The notes under the pieces were generated by a model. The model was not told where the DNA came from and did not search any database. It worked only from the letters and a program-made list of their open reading frames with translations. The position numbers were made by a program, and so were the translations under genes. From contig CM060831.1 of NCBI GenBank assembly GCA_030762175.1, positions 77,249,501 through 77,313,500 on the forward strand: a DNA stretch of 64,000 nt, given 5' to 3'. Of the stretch, positions 12,369 through 24,559 are shown one piece after another. The stretch comes from Metallyticus violacea. Its lineage: Eukaryota > Arthropoda > Insecta > Mantodea > Metallyticidae. How positions within the stretch are numbered: the stretch's first letter is position 1; each line of letters opens with the position of its first letter.

Positions 12369-13307
12369 TGCTTTTAGGGACAGCTCCATAGGAACATCAG
12401 TGTCTTCACTGTGCTCTGATCCATAAAGACGTAACAGATTTCAAGAACACGTGATCTGTATTCCATATAAAGTTATTGCCTGCAGGCTTCAGCGGTTGCT
12501 GAAGGCAGCATAAACTCGGGGTGCACAACTTTACTACTGCTACTGCTGAATATACATTGCAAGCTTCTAGTAGCTTAATAGCTAGAGTTAACACTCATAG
12601 GTGCGTGGTTGAATACAGAGAGAGGAGGGAAGGAGAGCGAGCGAGAGAGGGGGGGGGAGATTCAATACAAATATCATAGTAACTTAAAAAAAAGTTTTGG
12701 TTTTCAATGCAGAAAATTAGTCCATGACCCTCTGATTAGAGTTTGGAATCTGCAGGACGAAATTATCTCTATATACTTCCTATGTTTACTTTGACTCAAA
12801 TTAAGGCTTGCAGTTATTCAATTTTCTCTTCCAATGGCCGCAAAGAAAAAGGCTTGAATGTTTGCTTTGTGTAGTGCAATAACATACAAGAACTTAACGA
12901 ACTCCTACCAAAGTTCACACCTGTCATTCTTAACATCCTGTTGCTTCTCGAAAGCGTTTAAATGAGAGCAAGCCACTTCAAATGTCTTATTGTTTGATAT
13001 TAAAACAACCGCAAGTGCTTTGCCATAAATATACTGTAACGTTTAAGGTGGTGCCTACACATAATGGCTCTTATGGGCAAGGGGCTCATTTTCTCTCACC
13101 TCCCCGGATCAAAATGCTCCACACACAGAGACTGCAAATAAAATTCCCCACAGATAGTAATCACCAGGTGCAGGATGGAAGTCCCCTATAGACATTTAAA
13201 TTTTTTTAAAAGGAAAAAACGCATTAAGCAATCGTTATAGAAAATTATACGTTGAAATTCTGTCATTAAGTTTACGCAAACGGAATACCCCAATAATGGA
13301 TGATAAA
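12369..13307. other. Stretch without recognised genes
   Basis: Contains a GA-rich tract at 12618-12660 followed by a short G run, and a frame at 12982-13191 without similarity to anything I know. Confidence 0.4.
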
Positions 13308-13468
13308 CGGCCATGGGTGGACTAGGTCCTTAAAGCGCGGATTTTGGGTGGGAGGTCTGGGGTTCGTATCCTGCCAGGATCAGATTTTCTTCATTCCTCA
13401 TTAATGGCAAATGCCACGGGAGTAACCTAAACTTAGGCCTACAACACTTTCTTCCTTAAAAAACGTAG
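13308..13468 (+). mobile_element. SINE-B fragment, 5' part
   Basis: The tRNA-like head is recognisable (GGTGGGAGGTCTGGGGTTCG, with B box GGTTCGTATCC), followed by the family core 'atggcaaatgccacgggagtaacc', 'taaacttaggcc' and 'ttcctt'. The copy stops before the conserved 3' part. Confidence 0.75.
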
Positions 13469-16190
13469 TTGTTATTAATCATTTCATATCAAATACCACC
13501 AGCAATAAAAACGAGAAAGGATGTAAATAAATCCTAAGGCGGTAGCAAATAAAATTTGTAAGGTGAAATAAACCAAAACAAGACCATATGCTTCTTTGTA
13601 AATGTTATATTGCCATTCAAATTTCAAAAGGTTAGCTTGCATTCTTATTGAAAACAACCGCAGTGGTCTTATTTTTTTTATATGTATATATTTATCATCA
13701 TACGTTCTGAAGAACATTAGCCGTAACTGGGGGGGGGGGCATATAAAGCATGTACAAAAATCAACAAGAACCTGCAACAATAGTTAAGTCATTTCCAAAT
13801 AAAACACAATCATGAATGTGTTTCTGTCAACATCATCTTTTACAGGATTATACCTTCTTAATTTACGAGCTGATAAAATTAAACGTATGTCATATTGAGC
13901 AAACACAAATCTGTCAAAATATTTTAAAAGTACGCTAATGAACCACAAAGAATTTTCGAGGTCACTGTTTCTGAACATATATTCTCTTAATTTACATTAA
14001 ATGTAGAAAAAAAAATTCAAGAAATAAGCACACTGCCCCCTACAAATTTACGCCGAAAACGAAATGATGCAAAGTTCTGAAGAAATTGTCCAGTCTTTTA
14101 TCAGTTACAACTCTGTTACCTGTAAAAATATTTGAATTCCACGAGCAGCAACAAATTCAAATGTATGAAATAGATTATTTCACTAAGGGTCAGTTGTGTA
14201 AAAGTTGGTAATTGGCGATTACTGTTAATTTAAAAAATAACTAGAGGTTAGTCATCATTTCTGATGCATAAAAATAACCTGAGTTTGCAATAACCGTCAA
14301 ACCTCGAATCGTCAGCATTGCGAAACAGAGAAATTTCTCTTTAGAGCGCGTTGATGTTCAACTGTTCAACCTGAGAAAATCAATAATTATTAAATTTTCC
14401 CGCCTTCTAGATAAATATTTTCCTTAATATGTCTTTAAATGTGTATGAGAAAAATTCAAAGCGAATTCCAGCGGTAAATTTTAGCAAATGTGAGAAGGGT
14501 ATCATTATTGATCTGGTGCTAAAATGTCAGGGAATAATTGAAAAAAAAAAAAAAAAAAAAAAAAAAGTGATTCCATCTCAAACATGGAAAAAGAACGTAC
14601 ATGGGAGGAATTGCCAAAGAGTGCAATAATTCTATTCTGAAAACTCCTGCATTATAACCCCCAAGCGACATAATGAACAGAGTGCATTTAAAACTCCAGG
14701 AAAATTGCGAATGTTATAGAAGCCTTTATTTACACCACCCCTTCGGTTGGCATTTTAATAAAATGAACTGAGGTCTCAAGAGTAACTTTATGAATGATGA
14801 CTGGCCCTGTCTTTTTCCACTTTGAATATACCTCCAATAACTAACTATTTGGAATCTCCCTGTCGCTCAGAACCCCAAAGTTAGTAGTATCATGATTACC
14901 GAATGCAAAGCATGATTGCACTTAGTTTGTGATTGTAATCGGGGACGTAACATCTTTTGCTAAGCGAAATCGCATTGTGAAATTTTTGTCATTCAGTTCT
15001 AGGAACGGATTTTTGCTCTAATGAAATACACGAGGAGTACGGATGAGATACCGTTTCTGAGGTTAACCTAACATAACCTATACTTGAACCAACTCTGTTG
15101 TTACTACGTGAAACGTTGAAGAAACTTTATCTACATGAAATTAAAATAAACGTAACTCAGCATTTTATTCATAAATGAAGTTGTTATGCTTCTACACACT
15201 GATAAATGTTTATTTAAGTTACTAAACTTGATTAATTCTTTATCTTGTGAAATTTCGCCAGTTAGATTTAATTTGAGTTTAAGACGAAATAATCTTAGAA
15301 TAGCGTTTATATAACCAAAAAATTCCAAATATAACTGATGGTCAATATGCTCTATATCAAGTTAACTCTTTATATAACTGACCCTAAGGTTAATGTCTAA
15401 TACTGCACATGATATTAAAATATCATTTAGTAACCCTGTTTACAACTAACAGTTTACGAATATAAGGATAGGCGAATCAAAAAGTTCCCTAAAGCTGAAA
15501 GTAAATTTCCTCAGAGCGAATCTTTATGTACAGTGACTCCATTTTCTGCTAGTTCATGCAATAAACTGTCTCACGTAGATAGAAAAGACAAGAACAGCCA
15601 AGTAATTTCTACGCCGATGAATATTTAAGGTTGCAGTATCTCCACGTGTTTACAATGTTGCGTTTTAGGAGGAAATTATTTCCAGAGAACGCCTTATCGA
15701 TCCCCAAAGGGCGGTGAGTAATTATTTGCCACAGAAGGCAATTAATATCTGTCAAATTGCCTGCGTTATCAAATGGGGCGACAGCTTGCAAATGGTTCGA
15801 CCTTAAATCCCGAAATATCATTTACTACGCGAAAAATATCGTCTCTCAGAATTAGGCTTCGAAACAAGTGCTAAATGTACCCATTTCTTATTTCTTTTTG
15901 TACAATATATAAAGGTGCTTAGAAGCAAAGTTAACAATCTTTACATTTTTCCCTTTACAACTTACAACATCAATTCGCTTTGGTGTTCTCTACCTATCTC
16001 CAGATTTTATATGCAACAGGAAAGCTTTAATGACTACTCTGTTTCCAAATTGAACAGTGGGACTGGAAATAACTGCAAAAAACTCGGATACAAGTGCGTG
16101 ACAAGTAAATCCGTATCAATATTTTTGATGTGACTTAATACATGGTTTCTTTATAGTGTTAGAACGTGATCTGGAGTAACACCTCGCATC
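13469..16190. other. Stretch without recognised genes
   Basis: About 2.7 kb of AT-rich DNA. It has a G run at 13729-13739, a 27-base A run at 14541-14567, and chance frames (13484-13780, 14429-14629, 15131-15328) without domains. The word AGGTTAACCTAACATAACCT at 15060-15079 is of a kind common in insect DNA. Confidence 0.4.
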
Positions 16191-16194
16191 ACAA

Positions 16195-17010
16195 TGCTGC
16201 AGAGCTCGGCGGTCTGAGTTTCCGTAGTGCAAGTGCAGAGATGGTGGCGGGCAGTGCATGGGCCTGCATCCGAACACCTCAAGAATTGCTGCAGCAAACT
16301 GATGAACACGGGATCTGTAGCGGGTACTCGTAGACGTGACATCCAGGTTAGAGGAACCAGCAATTCCCAAAAGTCAACACGACAAGCCAGTCGTCAACGT
16401 GCTCTTTTCCCGCCATACGATCAGCAGTGTTCTGAAAAAGAATTCGTTTTTCGTCCATGAAAGCCACATTACTGTCAAGAGCTATCGCCGGAAGATTGTG
16501 AACATCGAATGTAGTATGGTGAGATAACACTTGGTTTGTATGGTGATTGACCCAAGTTGTTCAGGAACACCATTTGGAGAGACAAAGTCACTTTTCATGT
16601 CGGAGGATTTGTTACCGGAAGTCACGATTAAAGTCTCCAAGTTTCGGTCAGACATAACATTCAACAAAACTGTAGATCCGTCCATTCTTCCAGACGCAAT
16701 GAACGCAGAACGGTATCGAGTCATGCTGGAAAATGAACTTTGGCCAATTGTTTCCACCTGGGATAACATTTTACCACCCCTATTTCATGCTAAATGGTTC
16801 TCCACCTCATTTTGTACTCAACGTTCGTAACTGGCTTGACCAACATTTTGCAGGACATTTGGTTAGGTCTCCGTGGTCTGCATGAGTGGCCAGACGTAGT
16901 CCCGATCTCACTCAATGTGATTTCTTCCTGTGGGGTTGGACGAAGGAAGAGGTGTACCGCACCAAATAAAGAACCTGCTCAAGTCAGTTGAAATTATCGC
17001 CATAGGTTAC
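16195..17010 (+). pseudogene. IS630/Tc1-type DDE transposase fossil
   Basis: A broken transposase gene of the IS630-Tc1-mariner superfamily, in an insect lineage with the pattern HFxLxVRNWLDxxF, then WPxRSPDLTPxDFFLWG. The plus strand shows an N-terminal helix-turn-helix remnant (ASEHLKNCCSKLMNTGSVAG, ~16262-16321), a central part ending NAERYRVMLENELWPIV (~16702-16752), and, after a frameshift near 16785, SPPHFVLNVRNWLDQHF followed by an in-frame stop and then RRSPDLTQCDFFLWGW and KEEVYRTK (~16806-16968). The position expected to hold the second catalytic Asp, just before SPPHF, reads NG instead of DG. Stops and frameshifts rule out an active enzyme. Terminal inverted repeats were not identified. 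Confidence 0.82.
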
Positions 17011-17082
17011 AAACACCGCTGCATGTCATTTCTATCGTGTTAAACTTCACAACGAAACTTGTTTTACTAAAAGCGGTAATTC

Positions 17083-17447
17083 TTGGGACTCGTATTTGCG
17101 AGGTCCGGTGTTTAAATTCCTTGGGGCCGGCTTCCCTCACTGTGTTTTATCGTAGTTAACCGTTAGCTTAGGCGAATGCAGGGACGAATCTTTACTTTCC
17201 ACAAATGTTCTGCCTTTTTCACCGACTTTTATTCCGTTGCAGTTGTTGAAAGTGCCAGGCTGGTGCTGTGTGCGGTGGCTTGCATTTTGGAAGGTTTCCG
17301 CTCCAGCGTCTGGTGTGAAGTTGACGTGTTTTGGAACACATTTACATCCGTTCCTCACCGCCCACGGATGCTGGTCGGCCGGTGGTCCTGGAGATTCCCC
17401 CATTGAAGGCGGCTTGAGCACGGCTGAAGTACCGAAAACCCAACCCA
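17083..17447 (+). mobile_element. Probable SINE with CCAAT-type tail
   Basis: GC-richer than its surroundings. It starts with a B-box-like GGTGTTTAAATTCC, carries a 'ttaggcgaatgcaggga' block similar to the SINE-B core 'atggcaaatgccgggg', and ends in CCCAACCCAATCCAATCGAA, a short repeat tail typical of some insect SINEs. There is only one copy in this window, so borders are approximate. Reading frames within it (17137-17523 minus, 17176-17406 plus) are not thought to be genes. Confidence 0.5.
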
Positions 17448-18285
17448 ATCCAATCGAATTCTTTGTTGTTTTGCTTACATTATGTATATTGATTCTCTGG
17501 GTTTCTTTGAACAAACAGGCCAATTTCCTTTATTTTTATTAAATGAGCCATTTGAATACTTCCGGTAAAATGCGTAGTATAGACAATGAATTCCAAAGCA
17601 AGGAGAGGAAATACCAGCCTGAGAAAGGAACACATTAAAAGCTAAACAGCTCAGATAATTCAACAATTTCTTACTCATCATATTATTTTTATGCTCTATT
17701 ACAAAACTAATTTGAAAGATACTGGGGGCGAAAGGTAATATCACAAGATTAAAACAATTTTGGCGTACGCCGCAGATATAATAAAGGGAAAAACAAACCA
17801 AGCATAGTATTATTATCAGGTGTCGTTAGAGTTTTCAGTCAACTTTTGTTTAAACATAAATTAGAGTAAAAACAACTATTTAAAATCTAATAATAAATAT
17901 AAAGTACAAACTCTTTAATTATAAATAACTTACAAATAAAATATTTGACAAGTTATAAAATTTTTGCGTTTAATAGGGATGATTGAAGAAGAAACTAGTA
18001 GCAGAGCTGGCATAGGAAATAAGATTTTCGTGTCAATCTGTGCTTATTTCAAAGCAAGCTAATTTGGAAAAGAGCAAACCTTTCAATATTATAAGACATA
18101 ATAAACTACTTAAACATATTCAAGTGAAACAAGGGTTTTTAAACAATCAACTAAACAAAAATTAACACAATGGTGAAAGAAAGATAATTGGATTCAGAAA
18201 AGAAAAAAGTTTATTACTTCCTAAAGTTTGGGATGATTTGGACACATCTACACCCTTCAGAACCAAAGCGTTTTAAAAATATTTA
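17448..18285. other. Stretch without recognised genes
   Basis: AT-rich DNA. The minus-strand frame 17475-17801 (108 codons) has no recognisable domain and low-complexity composition, so I do not call it a gene. Confidence 0.4.
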
Positions 18286-18289
18286 TATA

Positions 18290-18420
18290 TGGAAAGCTGA
18301 GGAAATAGAAAATTGGGCAGACCACAGTTTAGATGGGAGAATGTTATGATCAAGGACTTGAAAAGAGTGAAAGTCAATGGATAGCTTTTGTCGTCTACGA
18401 CAGTAAAACGATTGTCGAAA
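18290..18420 (+). pseudogene. Non-LTR retrotransposon (LINE) 3' coding remnant
   Basis: From 18316 the plus strand reads GRPQFRWENVMIKDLKRV, ending at a stop at 18382. The pattern GRPxxRWxxxVxxDLxxx is the C-terminal tail found after the reverse transcriptase in many animal LINE ORF2 proteins. Nothing else of the element is recognisable upstream, so this is a 5'-truncated, decayed copy, which is the usual fate of LINE insertions. Confidence 0.6.
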
Positions 18421-18531
18421 AGGCCAAAGTTTTGATATATAAAGTTGTAGTGCTATAAGAAGGTAAAGAAGTGTAAAAGTTACAAAGTAATTTAAAAAAT
18501 AGAATAACTGCAGTGTTAATTTTTCTAGTAC

Positions 18532-18840
18532 TTTTTTTTTTTTTTTTTTTTTTGATTGCTTTATTTGTGGACGCTCTTTAACATCTCAGGTCATCAGCTT
18601 CCCATTCAACTCGGGGCGTGAAACGGCCGACAAATTTTGCTCAGAGGCCTCTCTTTCAGGCTTGAGGTTCTTTTTCGTGCCGTAAATGTATGACACGGAA
18701 CCCACGGCTTTACTTCCCTTCCGAAGGAAGCCATACTTAGCATTTTTACGCCCGAAAAAATCCATCGGTCCTGGCCGGGTTCGAACCCGCGTTCTTGGGT
18801 TTAGGAGGCAAGTATGGTAACCACTACACCACCAGGATCG
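18532..18840 (-). mobile_element. SINE-A copy 5, full length
   Basis: Minus-strand SINE-A with a long T run (its A tail) at 18532-18553, a complete body and head, and right border ACCACCAGGATCG. The flanks AATTTTTCTAGTAC (18518-18531) and AATTTTCTGGTAC (18841-18853) match except for one substitution and one indel, and I read them as a decayed target site duplication. Confidence 0.9.
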
Positions 18841-18884
18841 AATTTTCTGGTACAATTTATACTTTGATTTAAATTTTGTTGACC

Positions 18885-19440
18885 AATTTCACTTATGTGA
18901 AGAAATATTTTCTACGTATGAAACGTCACGAAATTTTTAATTTCAAGCAATCACAGCTGCATATCGCTGTAAAATTGTTGTTTTTGCCGTAATCATTATA
19001 TCACATAGACGTGCACTTGTGATCTCAGTGTCATAAACTCTTGTATTCCCAAAAAATCCGTGAGTAAATCGATTAATCACAATAACCTGCAATCATACCA
19101 CAAATGGTAAATAGAGAAATTAATTAACCAATGGACTCTCGTATCAAATATAGCACACGATGGAATTAACACAGCTAAATCAATTTTGTTTTTCTCAGAT
19201 GGTATTAATGAAGCGGAATTTTTTTTAATAGTGTTTAACGCCCGTTTTTACTACTGAGGCACCACAGGCGCTAAGTCGAATTGCAGTAATCGAGTTCATC
19301 CATTTCAGATTCCGGAACAGGTAGGCATTCGTTTAGAGATTGTATGCAATTATTAATTCAGCGAATTTTAAGAATATAGTATTTTGTTTTACATTTTTTC
19401 GTGAAATCGTCCTAATAAATATTACTCTATAGGAATGGGC
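18885..19440 (+). repeat. Repeat D copy 1
   Basis: Shares ordered blocks with 21840-22360 and 41385-41930. These are 'cacttatgt', 'gaaacgt..', 'caatcac', 'cataccacaaatggtat', 'gtttttctcagatggtattaatgaa', 'catttcagattc..gaacaggtaggcattc' and 'gtcctaataaatatta'. The three are strongly diverged. No coding frame is shared. A SINE-B 3' fragment (19221-19272) interrupts this copy. Class unknown. It may be a non-autonomous element. Confidence 0.6.
19221..19272 (-). mobile_element. SINE-B 3'-end fragment inside repeat D
   Basis: AGTGTTTAACGCCCGTTTTT and ACTACTGAGGCACCACAGGC are the reverse complement of the SINE-B 3' end. Only ~50 bases are present, which fits a severely 5'-truncated insertion. The surrounding repeat D lacks them in its other copies. 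Confidence 0.7.
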
Positions 19441-20900
19441 CTTCTAGACTACCTGTTCTCTGTACATTTGAGTATGCTACAAAAATCGTTCGATGCTGAA
19501 CCTTAACTCTACTTCCATAGATGTTTTTGTAAACAAGAATTATAAAAGTCAATTAGTTACTAAAGCTAACTTTGTAACGTGTCATCTACATCTGGTATAT
19601 TTGACGAAATTCAGGAAATAGGTTTATTATAAATTGGAGTTCATTCGACTCGCTAAAACCATTTTAATCCTTCACATTTACATGATTGAGGAAGAGAAAT
19701 CACAAACGTTGTTGCTGTAGTTTCCATTTTATATCCTGCTTCAAAAAGTGAAAAAAATGAATTTGAAATCGATCAGCTGCAACTTTGGATATACTTCTTG
19801 AAAACTTTACACGAGGTTCAAGGAGTAATGCAGTAAGAATACATTCTATTATTGAACCATCTAGTCTTTGGCTTGAATACTCTATAATTAAATTTACTCT
19901 TCAGATTAGCAATGATGTTGATATTACTAAGTTCGACAAACAGAGAACAATTAGACGTTGGTTATCATGCTAAATAGTCAAAAAAAAAAAAATGTTTTCT
20001 TTGAAGAAATTGTTAATAGAAAAAATGAAATTTGATCAAATGATATGCTTCCTATAAATTGCAACATTACAACAACTTTCAACTAAGTACTAACTAGTTT
20101 AGCAATTGTTAAATAAAACATTTCTTACTGCACACAAGTATAACACCTTCATTTATAAATAAAATGGTTTACACCTTAAGCAGGTACTAGTTATTACAGT
20201 GAGCTAACGAGTTTAGTCGCTGCCTTGCTTGAATAGATTGACCCTATAGTAATATTATCTAACAGTTGGCGACTCTGAAAAATAGTGGACGAACGTAAGA
20301 AAGTGACGTACAGAGCTTTCTGTCGAAAATTAAATGAGTGTTAGTTAATAATGGAAGAGTACCATGGACTTCGAAAATCGCAAAAAAAATGCATAGGGGA
20401 TTACATAACCTTCATTACTCTTTTAACTGCATGTATGAACCCTTTGCCCATGACTGAAAATTCAGCTCCGACACCGATTAATTAACAAAGTATCCGTGCG
20501 GTCTACATTTCAATGACTGTAGCTCGCAACATACAGGTGCGCAGTATCAATGTGTGTGTCGTTTGAATGATCAAATTTCAGCACTGTTGACAACATTGAT
20601 AACAGTTCCGTTTTGGCGACTATTTTGAAAACATTAAACTCGTTCTGCTTACGCAGTCTTATCAAGGATGAAAATACAATTTCTGTTTTGTGTCACTGCT
20701 TATCTAGATCGGCATATAGCGGCGCTTTCTAGCTACAGGAGACGTTCGCCGAATAATAATTTACCGGCCGGGCAATTAAGCTCCCTAAGGAAATTAGTTG
20801 CCAACTTCAGGGCTGTAAGTTCGGGGTAGTGTCCTCCTCTCCTTTGTTTCTCGTAGGCCTGAAATGGTGACGCGTTAATAAAAATTAGCCAGACTCTCCT
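19441..20900. other. Stretch without recognised genes
   Basis: About 1.5 kb of AT-rich DNA. The frame 19785-19973 and others are short and show no domain. Confidence 0.4.
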
Positions 20901-20956
20901 CAGAATGATTATTCAGTACAATTCTGTGGTTACGAACTCTACCAACAAAGTTCAGA

Positions 20957-21102
20957 GATCCAATAAAATGAAAAGCTACTTTAGCTACACAGTCTTTAGT
21001 CATTCTCTGAAGATGCCCGACGGAGAGACGGGCGAAACGTTAGGTGTTTCAACATCCTCTGGACCACGGTCAAAAAGCCCGGAAAGTTTATTTTATTGGA
21101 TC
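20957..21102 (+). ncRNA. Structured segment with hammerhead-like core between inverted repeats
   Basis: The outer arms GATCCAATAAAATGAAA (20957-20973) and TTTATTTTATTGGATC (21087-21102) are inverted repeats with one mismatch. Between them lies CTGAAGA, a GCCCG/CGGGC stem, then GAAAC (21007-21041). This matches the CUGANGA / stem II / GAAA strands of a hammerhead ribozyme core. I cannot find a pairing stem I next to it, and the cleavage-site strand is uncertain, so activity is doubtful. Similar CTGAAGATG..GAAACG texts occur at the 3' ends of some insect retroelements, and a coding reading (MPDGETGETLGV) is also open across it. The call is a structural candidate only. Confidence 0.4.
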
Positions 21103-21316
21103 AACGCCGGCATTGAAAGCCTAAGCACAGTTCAGCAGATGTTTGCTGAGCGTTTTACATAAGTAACCCATGGTATTCGTTGACAAATCATCGAAAAATT
21201 AAATTGTTTTCATTTATTTAAACTCAAATATTATTGTTTACTAAGCACAGTATGCATGGTGTTTGCTATAATTTTTAAAAGCTGCTGTAAAGAAACAGTA
21301 CCTACAGTATTGAAAA

Positions 21317-21364
21317 GTGGTGGTGGTGGTGGTGGTGGCGGTGGCGGCGGCGGCGGTGGTGGTG
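21317..21364 (+). repeat. GGT/GGC trinucleotide microsatellite
   Basis: About 16 units of GGT and GGC. It is purine-pyrimidine asymmetric and GC-rich in AT-rich surroundings. No flanking coding frame suggests a polyglycine tract. Confidence 0.9.
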
Positions 21365-21839
21365 TATTTATTTACAAAATATATTTGTTACACATCTAAC
21401 TCATCCATGTCGCACAGGTCCTCACACCTACATACTTTACTAATACATGAAACTGCACAAACCAATATTTAATTCTTAAGAGATAAACATAGACATATTT
21501 AAATAATTAAATGAAAAAAGGAAAAAAAAAATATCTGTTGAAATAAACAGTTCAAAAGTTAACTTACACTCTCTCGCATGTACTAAAAAAAAAAAAATAT
21601 TGTGCCTCCTGTTCCCTTACTCCCGGTTTTCTGCCTCTTTCGATCCGAGCTGTGTCACTTAGTTTAAAAATTTGCCTACTCCCTTCTCCTCCTTCCTATC
21701 TGCCAGCAAAGTTCAGCACTGCCAACAAATACAGTTCTACAGGGTTGTTTCATTATTAGTGTAATGTTCTGTAATGTTTTGTTTTTCACTGTCACAGTAT
21801 TGAATAACCACCGGTAGGTCAAAGAAAGCCCCAGCAATA
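21365..21839. other. AT-rich stretch, nothing recognised
   Basis: Short A runs only. The minus-strand frame at 21676-21876 shows no domain. Confidence 0.4.
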
Positions 21840-22360
21840 ACATTATTTCACTTATGTCACTCATCTTTTCTAGCAATGAAATGTAACAACATTTTGAATT
21901 TCATCCAATCACTGATGCATATTCCTGTAATTTTATCCTAATTTTTTTACGGTAGTCATTTTACAGCATGAATGTATATTTGACTTCTTAGTGTTGCCAA
22001 ATTCACGAACCCGCGAGCAAGAATCGATTAAGTAGCAAAAACCATACCACAAAATGGTATAAGGGGAAATAACTAACCAGTTCAACTGATCAATTCTCGC
22101 ATAAGTTATGTAGCACACAGGAATTATGAAAGTATATTTCGATAAAAAAAAAATAATATAAGCAATACATGCAACTAGCATTGTAAAATGTTTTGTTTCA
22201 CTCAGTTGGTATTAGTGAGCAGACCGAATTGTAAAAATTGACGTAACCTATTTCAGACTCATGATTTCTGAAATTCTAGGTATTTATAAATGTCAGTTTA
22301 AAAGTTTATACAATTATTAATATTTAAAAGGGATTTTATAATCCTAATAAATATCATTAT
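21840..22360 (+). repeat. Repeat D copy 2
   Basis: Shares with copy 1 'aaccataccacaaaatggtata', 'gtttcactcagttggtattagtgag', 'catttcagactcatg', 'acaattattaat' and 'aatcctaataaatatcatta'. This copy has no SINE insertion. It ends ~270 bp before a mariner fossil. Confidence 0.6.
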
Positions 22361-22631
22361 ATGTTCCTCGCTAATCTTGTGATAAACTCTCCCGTAGCTG
22401 TAGATAACCTGCCCGCGTGGAGATGTCTACTGTTAAATCCCAGACTACTATGGTTCTTAAATAAAGCATTATCGTAATTTTCGCGTTAAACTTCAACTTT
22501 ACTGGCTTATTGCGTAATGTACACCTGATGCTAGTTTCATTGCTGTTACTTTCTGTTCCCGCCTTGACAGGCAATGCAGTTTAGTTCCGCATACAGCAAA
22601 TATAGCTGGCACGCAACGAACAATGTGCTCT

Positions 22632-23510
22632 GTAAAATTCTGCTTTCGTCTCAACAGATATTCAGTTGAGGCATATGCATTGTTACAGGACGCCTATTTG
22701 TTCTTCCCTATTGCACAGCTCTAAGATGACTTAAAATGTTTAAAAGAGAGGAAGGTGTATCCGGCGTTCCAGTTTGTGCACAAACGGAAGAAAACATTAA
22801 CATCGCTGATGTCAATGTGAGAGAGAGTCGTAAAATAACATTAACTACAAGTCCTCCAGTTGAAGACAATTTACGTGAAAATGCGGAATTTCTTTCGAAG
22901 ATAATCATTGTTGATGAAACTTTGCTACATCTTTTTTATCCTGAGAGCAAACAGAAAAGCTCTGTGTGAAAATCTCGATTATCACCAACACAAGTGGTTG
23001 CTTCTGCTGATAAAATCATGGTCATCTCATTTATCGATATTCAAGGAATGGTTTACCAGCAAGTCGTACCTTACACACTCTGTAACTGGGCAACACTACA
23101 GAGAGCCTCTGAAAACTCTGCAAGGCTATGCCTCACGCAAAAGGCCACATTTCCGTGCAACGAGGTGGGTTCTGCACCACGATAATGCACGGCCGCACAT
23201 CGCTAATGTCGTTGCTGAATAACTCATTCATAGGAATCAATGTGAAGTGCCTCCATATACTCCACATTTAGCCCTGGTGACTTTTTTTCTTTTCCCCGAA
23301 CACCTTTCTGGGAAGCTTTTCCATCATCAGAAGCAGTTGTGAAGGCTGAGGAGGCGATTCTGAAGGACGCGTCAAAAACGATTTCCGGTATTATCTTTGA
23401 AGACTGTCAGAAACGCCGGGACAGATGCATTTCATCCAACGGGGACTATTTAATAAATATCATCAAAATTATGTTGTCAAAATGTTATGATCACAGACTT
23501 TGTGTTATTG
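22632..23510 (+). pseudogene. Mariner transposase fossil, copy 1
   Basis: Cut-and-paste DDE/D transposase relic of the mariner family. In order it shows an N-terminal helix-turn-helix start VKFCFRLNRYSVEAYALLQ (22632-22688), a linker EEGVSGVPVCAQTEENI, a deletion of the second helix-turn-helix, then VDETLLHLFYPESKQKSS with the first catalytic Asp, FIDIQGMVYQQ, HHDNARPHIANVVAE with the second Asp, and PPYTPHLAL where the third catalytic Asp (SPDLAP in active enzymes) is His. The C-terminal end shows GDYLIN at 23441-23458. Several frameshifts and stops break the gene. Terminal inverted repeats were not located. A second copy of the same subfamily lies at 48085-49060. Confidence 0.9.
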
Positions 23511-24330
23511 GTGTGATCATACAGTTCTTATGGCTATACAAGTCAACGCTTGATAACATTCAAAGCCCCGCCGTTTTCCTCATTAACAAACGGACAGCTT
23601 TTGAGCAAGTATAATCGCCAATTTTCCCTGTTAGCAAATATTTACTTGCCCAGCGATTAAGTCTCTTTCTGAACTAACCAAAAATATTTCAGTTTCAGCC
23701 AATAGCTGTCTAACAGTAGAAAAACTCAATGTTTAACGAGGATGCCCTGACAGCAAAAGGATGTGATAATGTATCAAGGGACAGTCTAACATATCAACAT
23801 CAAATTACGCTTATTAAGGTACCGGAAACCATCCGTTTCTTATATCAAAACACTGTGCCAAAATTGTAAAGAATCTTTGAAGGTTCGTATCCATGTGCAC
23901 TTATTTGTTTACCCAGAATATTTGAACAATATCTCAGTACATTTTAGTGGATAAGTCCTCCATTTTGGTTTTATCGATGTGACCTCGTAGAACAGAAGGC
24001 ACTATACAGAGGAGATGAAAACTTGTCACCAGATAAGAATAAAATTGTATGGGCCTTAACCTTGAGCTTTCTTATCTTCCCCCAAATGATTTCCTTTCTC
24101 AACAAATTAGCCTTATACAAACCCCTCTGCATTTGCAGGTTTCCCTCGATACCTCCTTCAAAGGATAAATTTATATGTTATTAAATCATTTAAGGCCTTA
24201 AAACGGATTCTTATGCTATAAACACATACTAATGATATGGGCCACTTTTGGCTAGTGCCGTTTCACACACAGTGATACAGGTTTATATGACAAATTATCA
24301 GTTCCGTTTGAATTCTTGCTTCATCGCCAG
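23511..24330. other. Stretch without recognised genes
   Basis: Separates two mariner fossils of opposite orientation. No features recognised. Confidence 0.4.
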
Positions 24331-24559
24331 TAATGAGGTTACTATGTGAACAACTGCCTCTATGTAATCAGAAACTTTTTCACAAATATAATATTTATGT
24401 AGAAGGAACGTTCGGAAATGATTACAAAGCAGTTTTGTTCCTTATTACGCAATATGGTTCAAAACATATGGGATCTCTTGATACGCTTCCCAACAACGTC
24501 AATGCACCGTTGCCTTTTCCTCGTAACTTCACTATGGATGACGAAGCCATTGTTTGGGA

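Noticed and set aside
15060..15079. Interstitial telomere-like sequence (TTAGG/CCTAA)
   Set aside because: Only degenerate AACCTAAC-type words occur, with no run of consecutive TTAGG units.
17137..17542. Overlapping open frames of 101-128 codons on both strands
   Set aside because: They lie in a GC-rich SINE-like element, where frames stay open because of base composition.
20905..21162. A small protein-coding gene (85 codons) over the hammerhead-like segment
   Set aside because: The DNA is better explained as a structured retroelement end. The peptide has no recognised domain and the region is bounded by inverted repeats.
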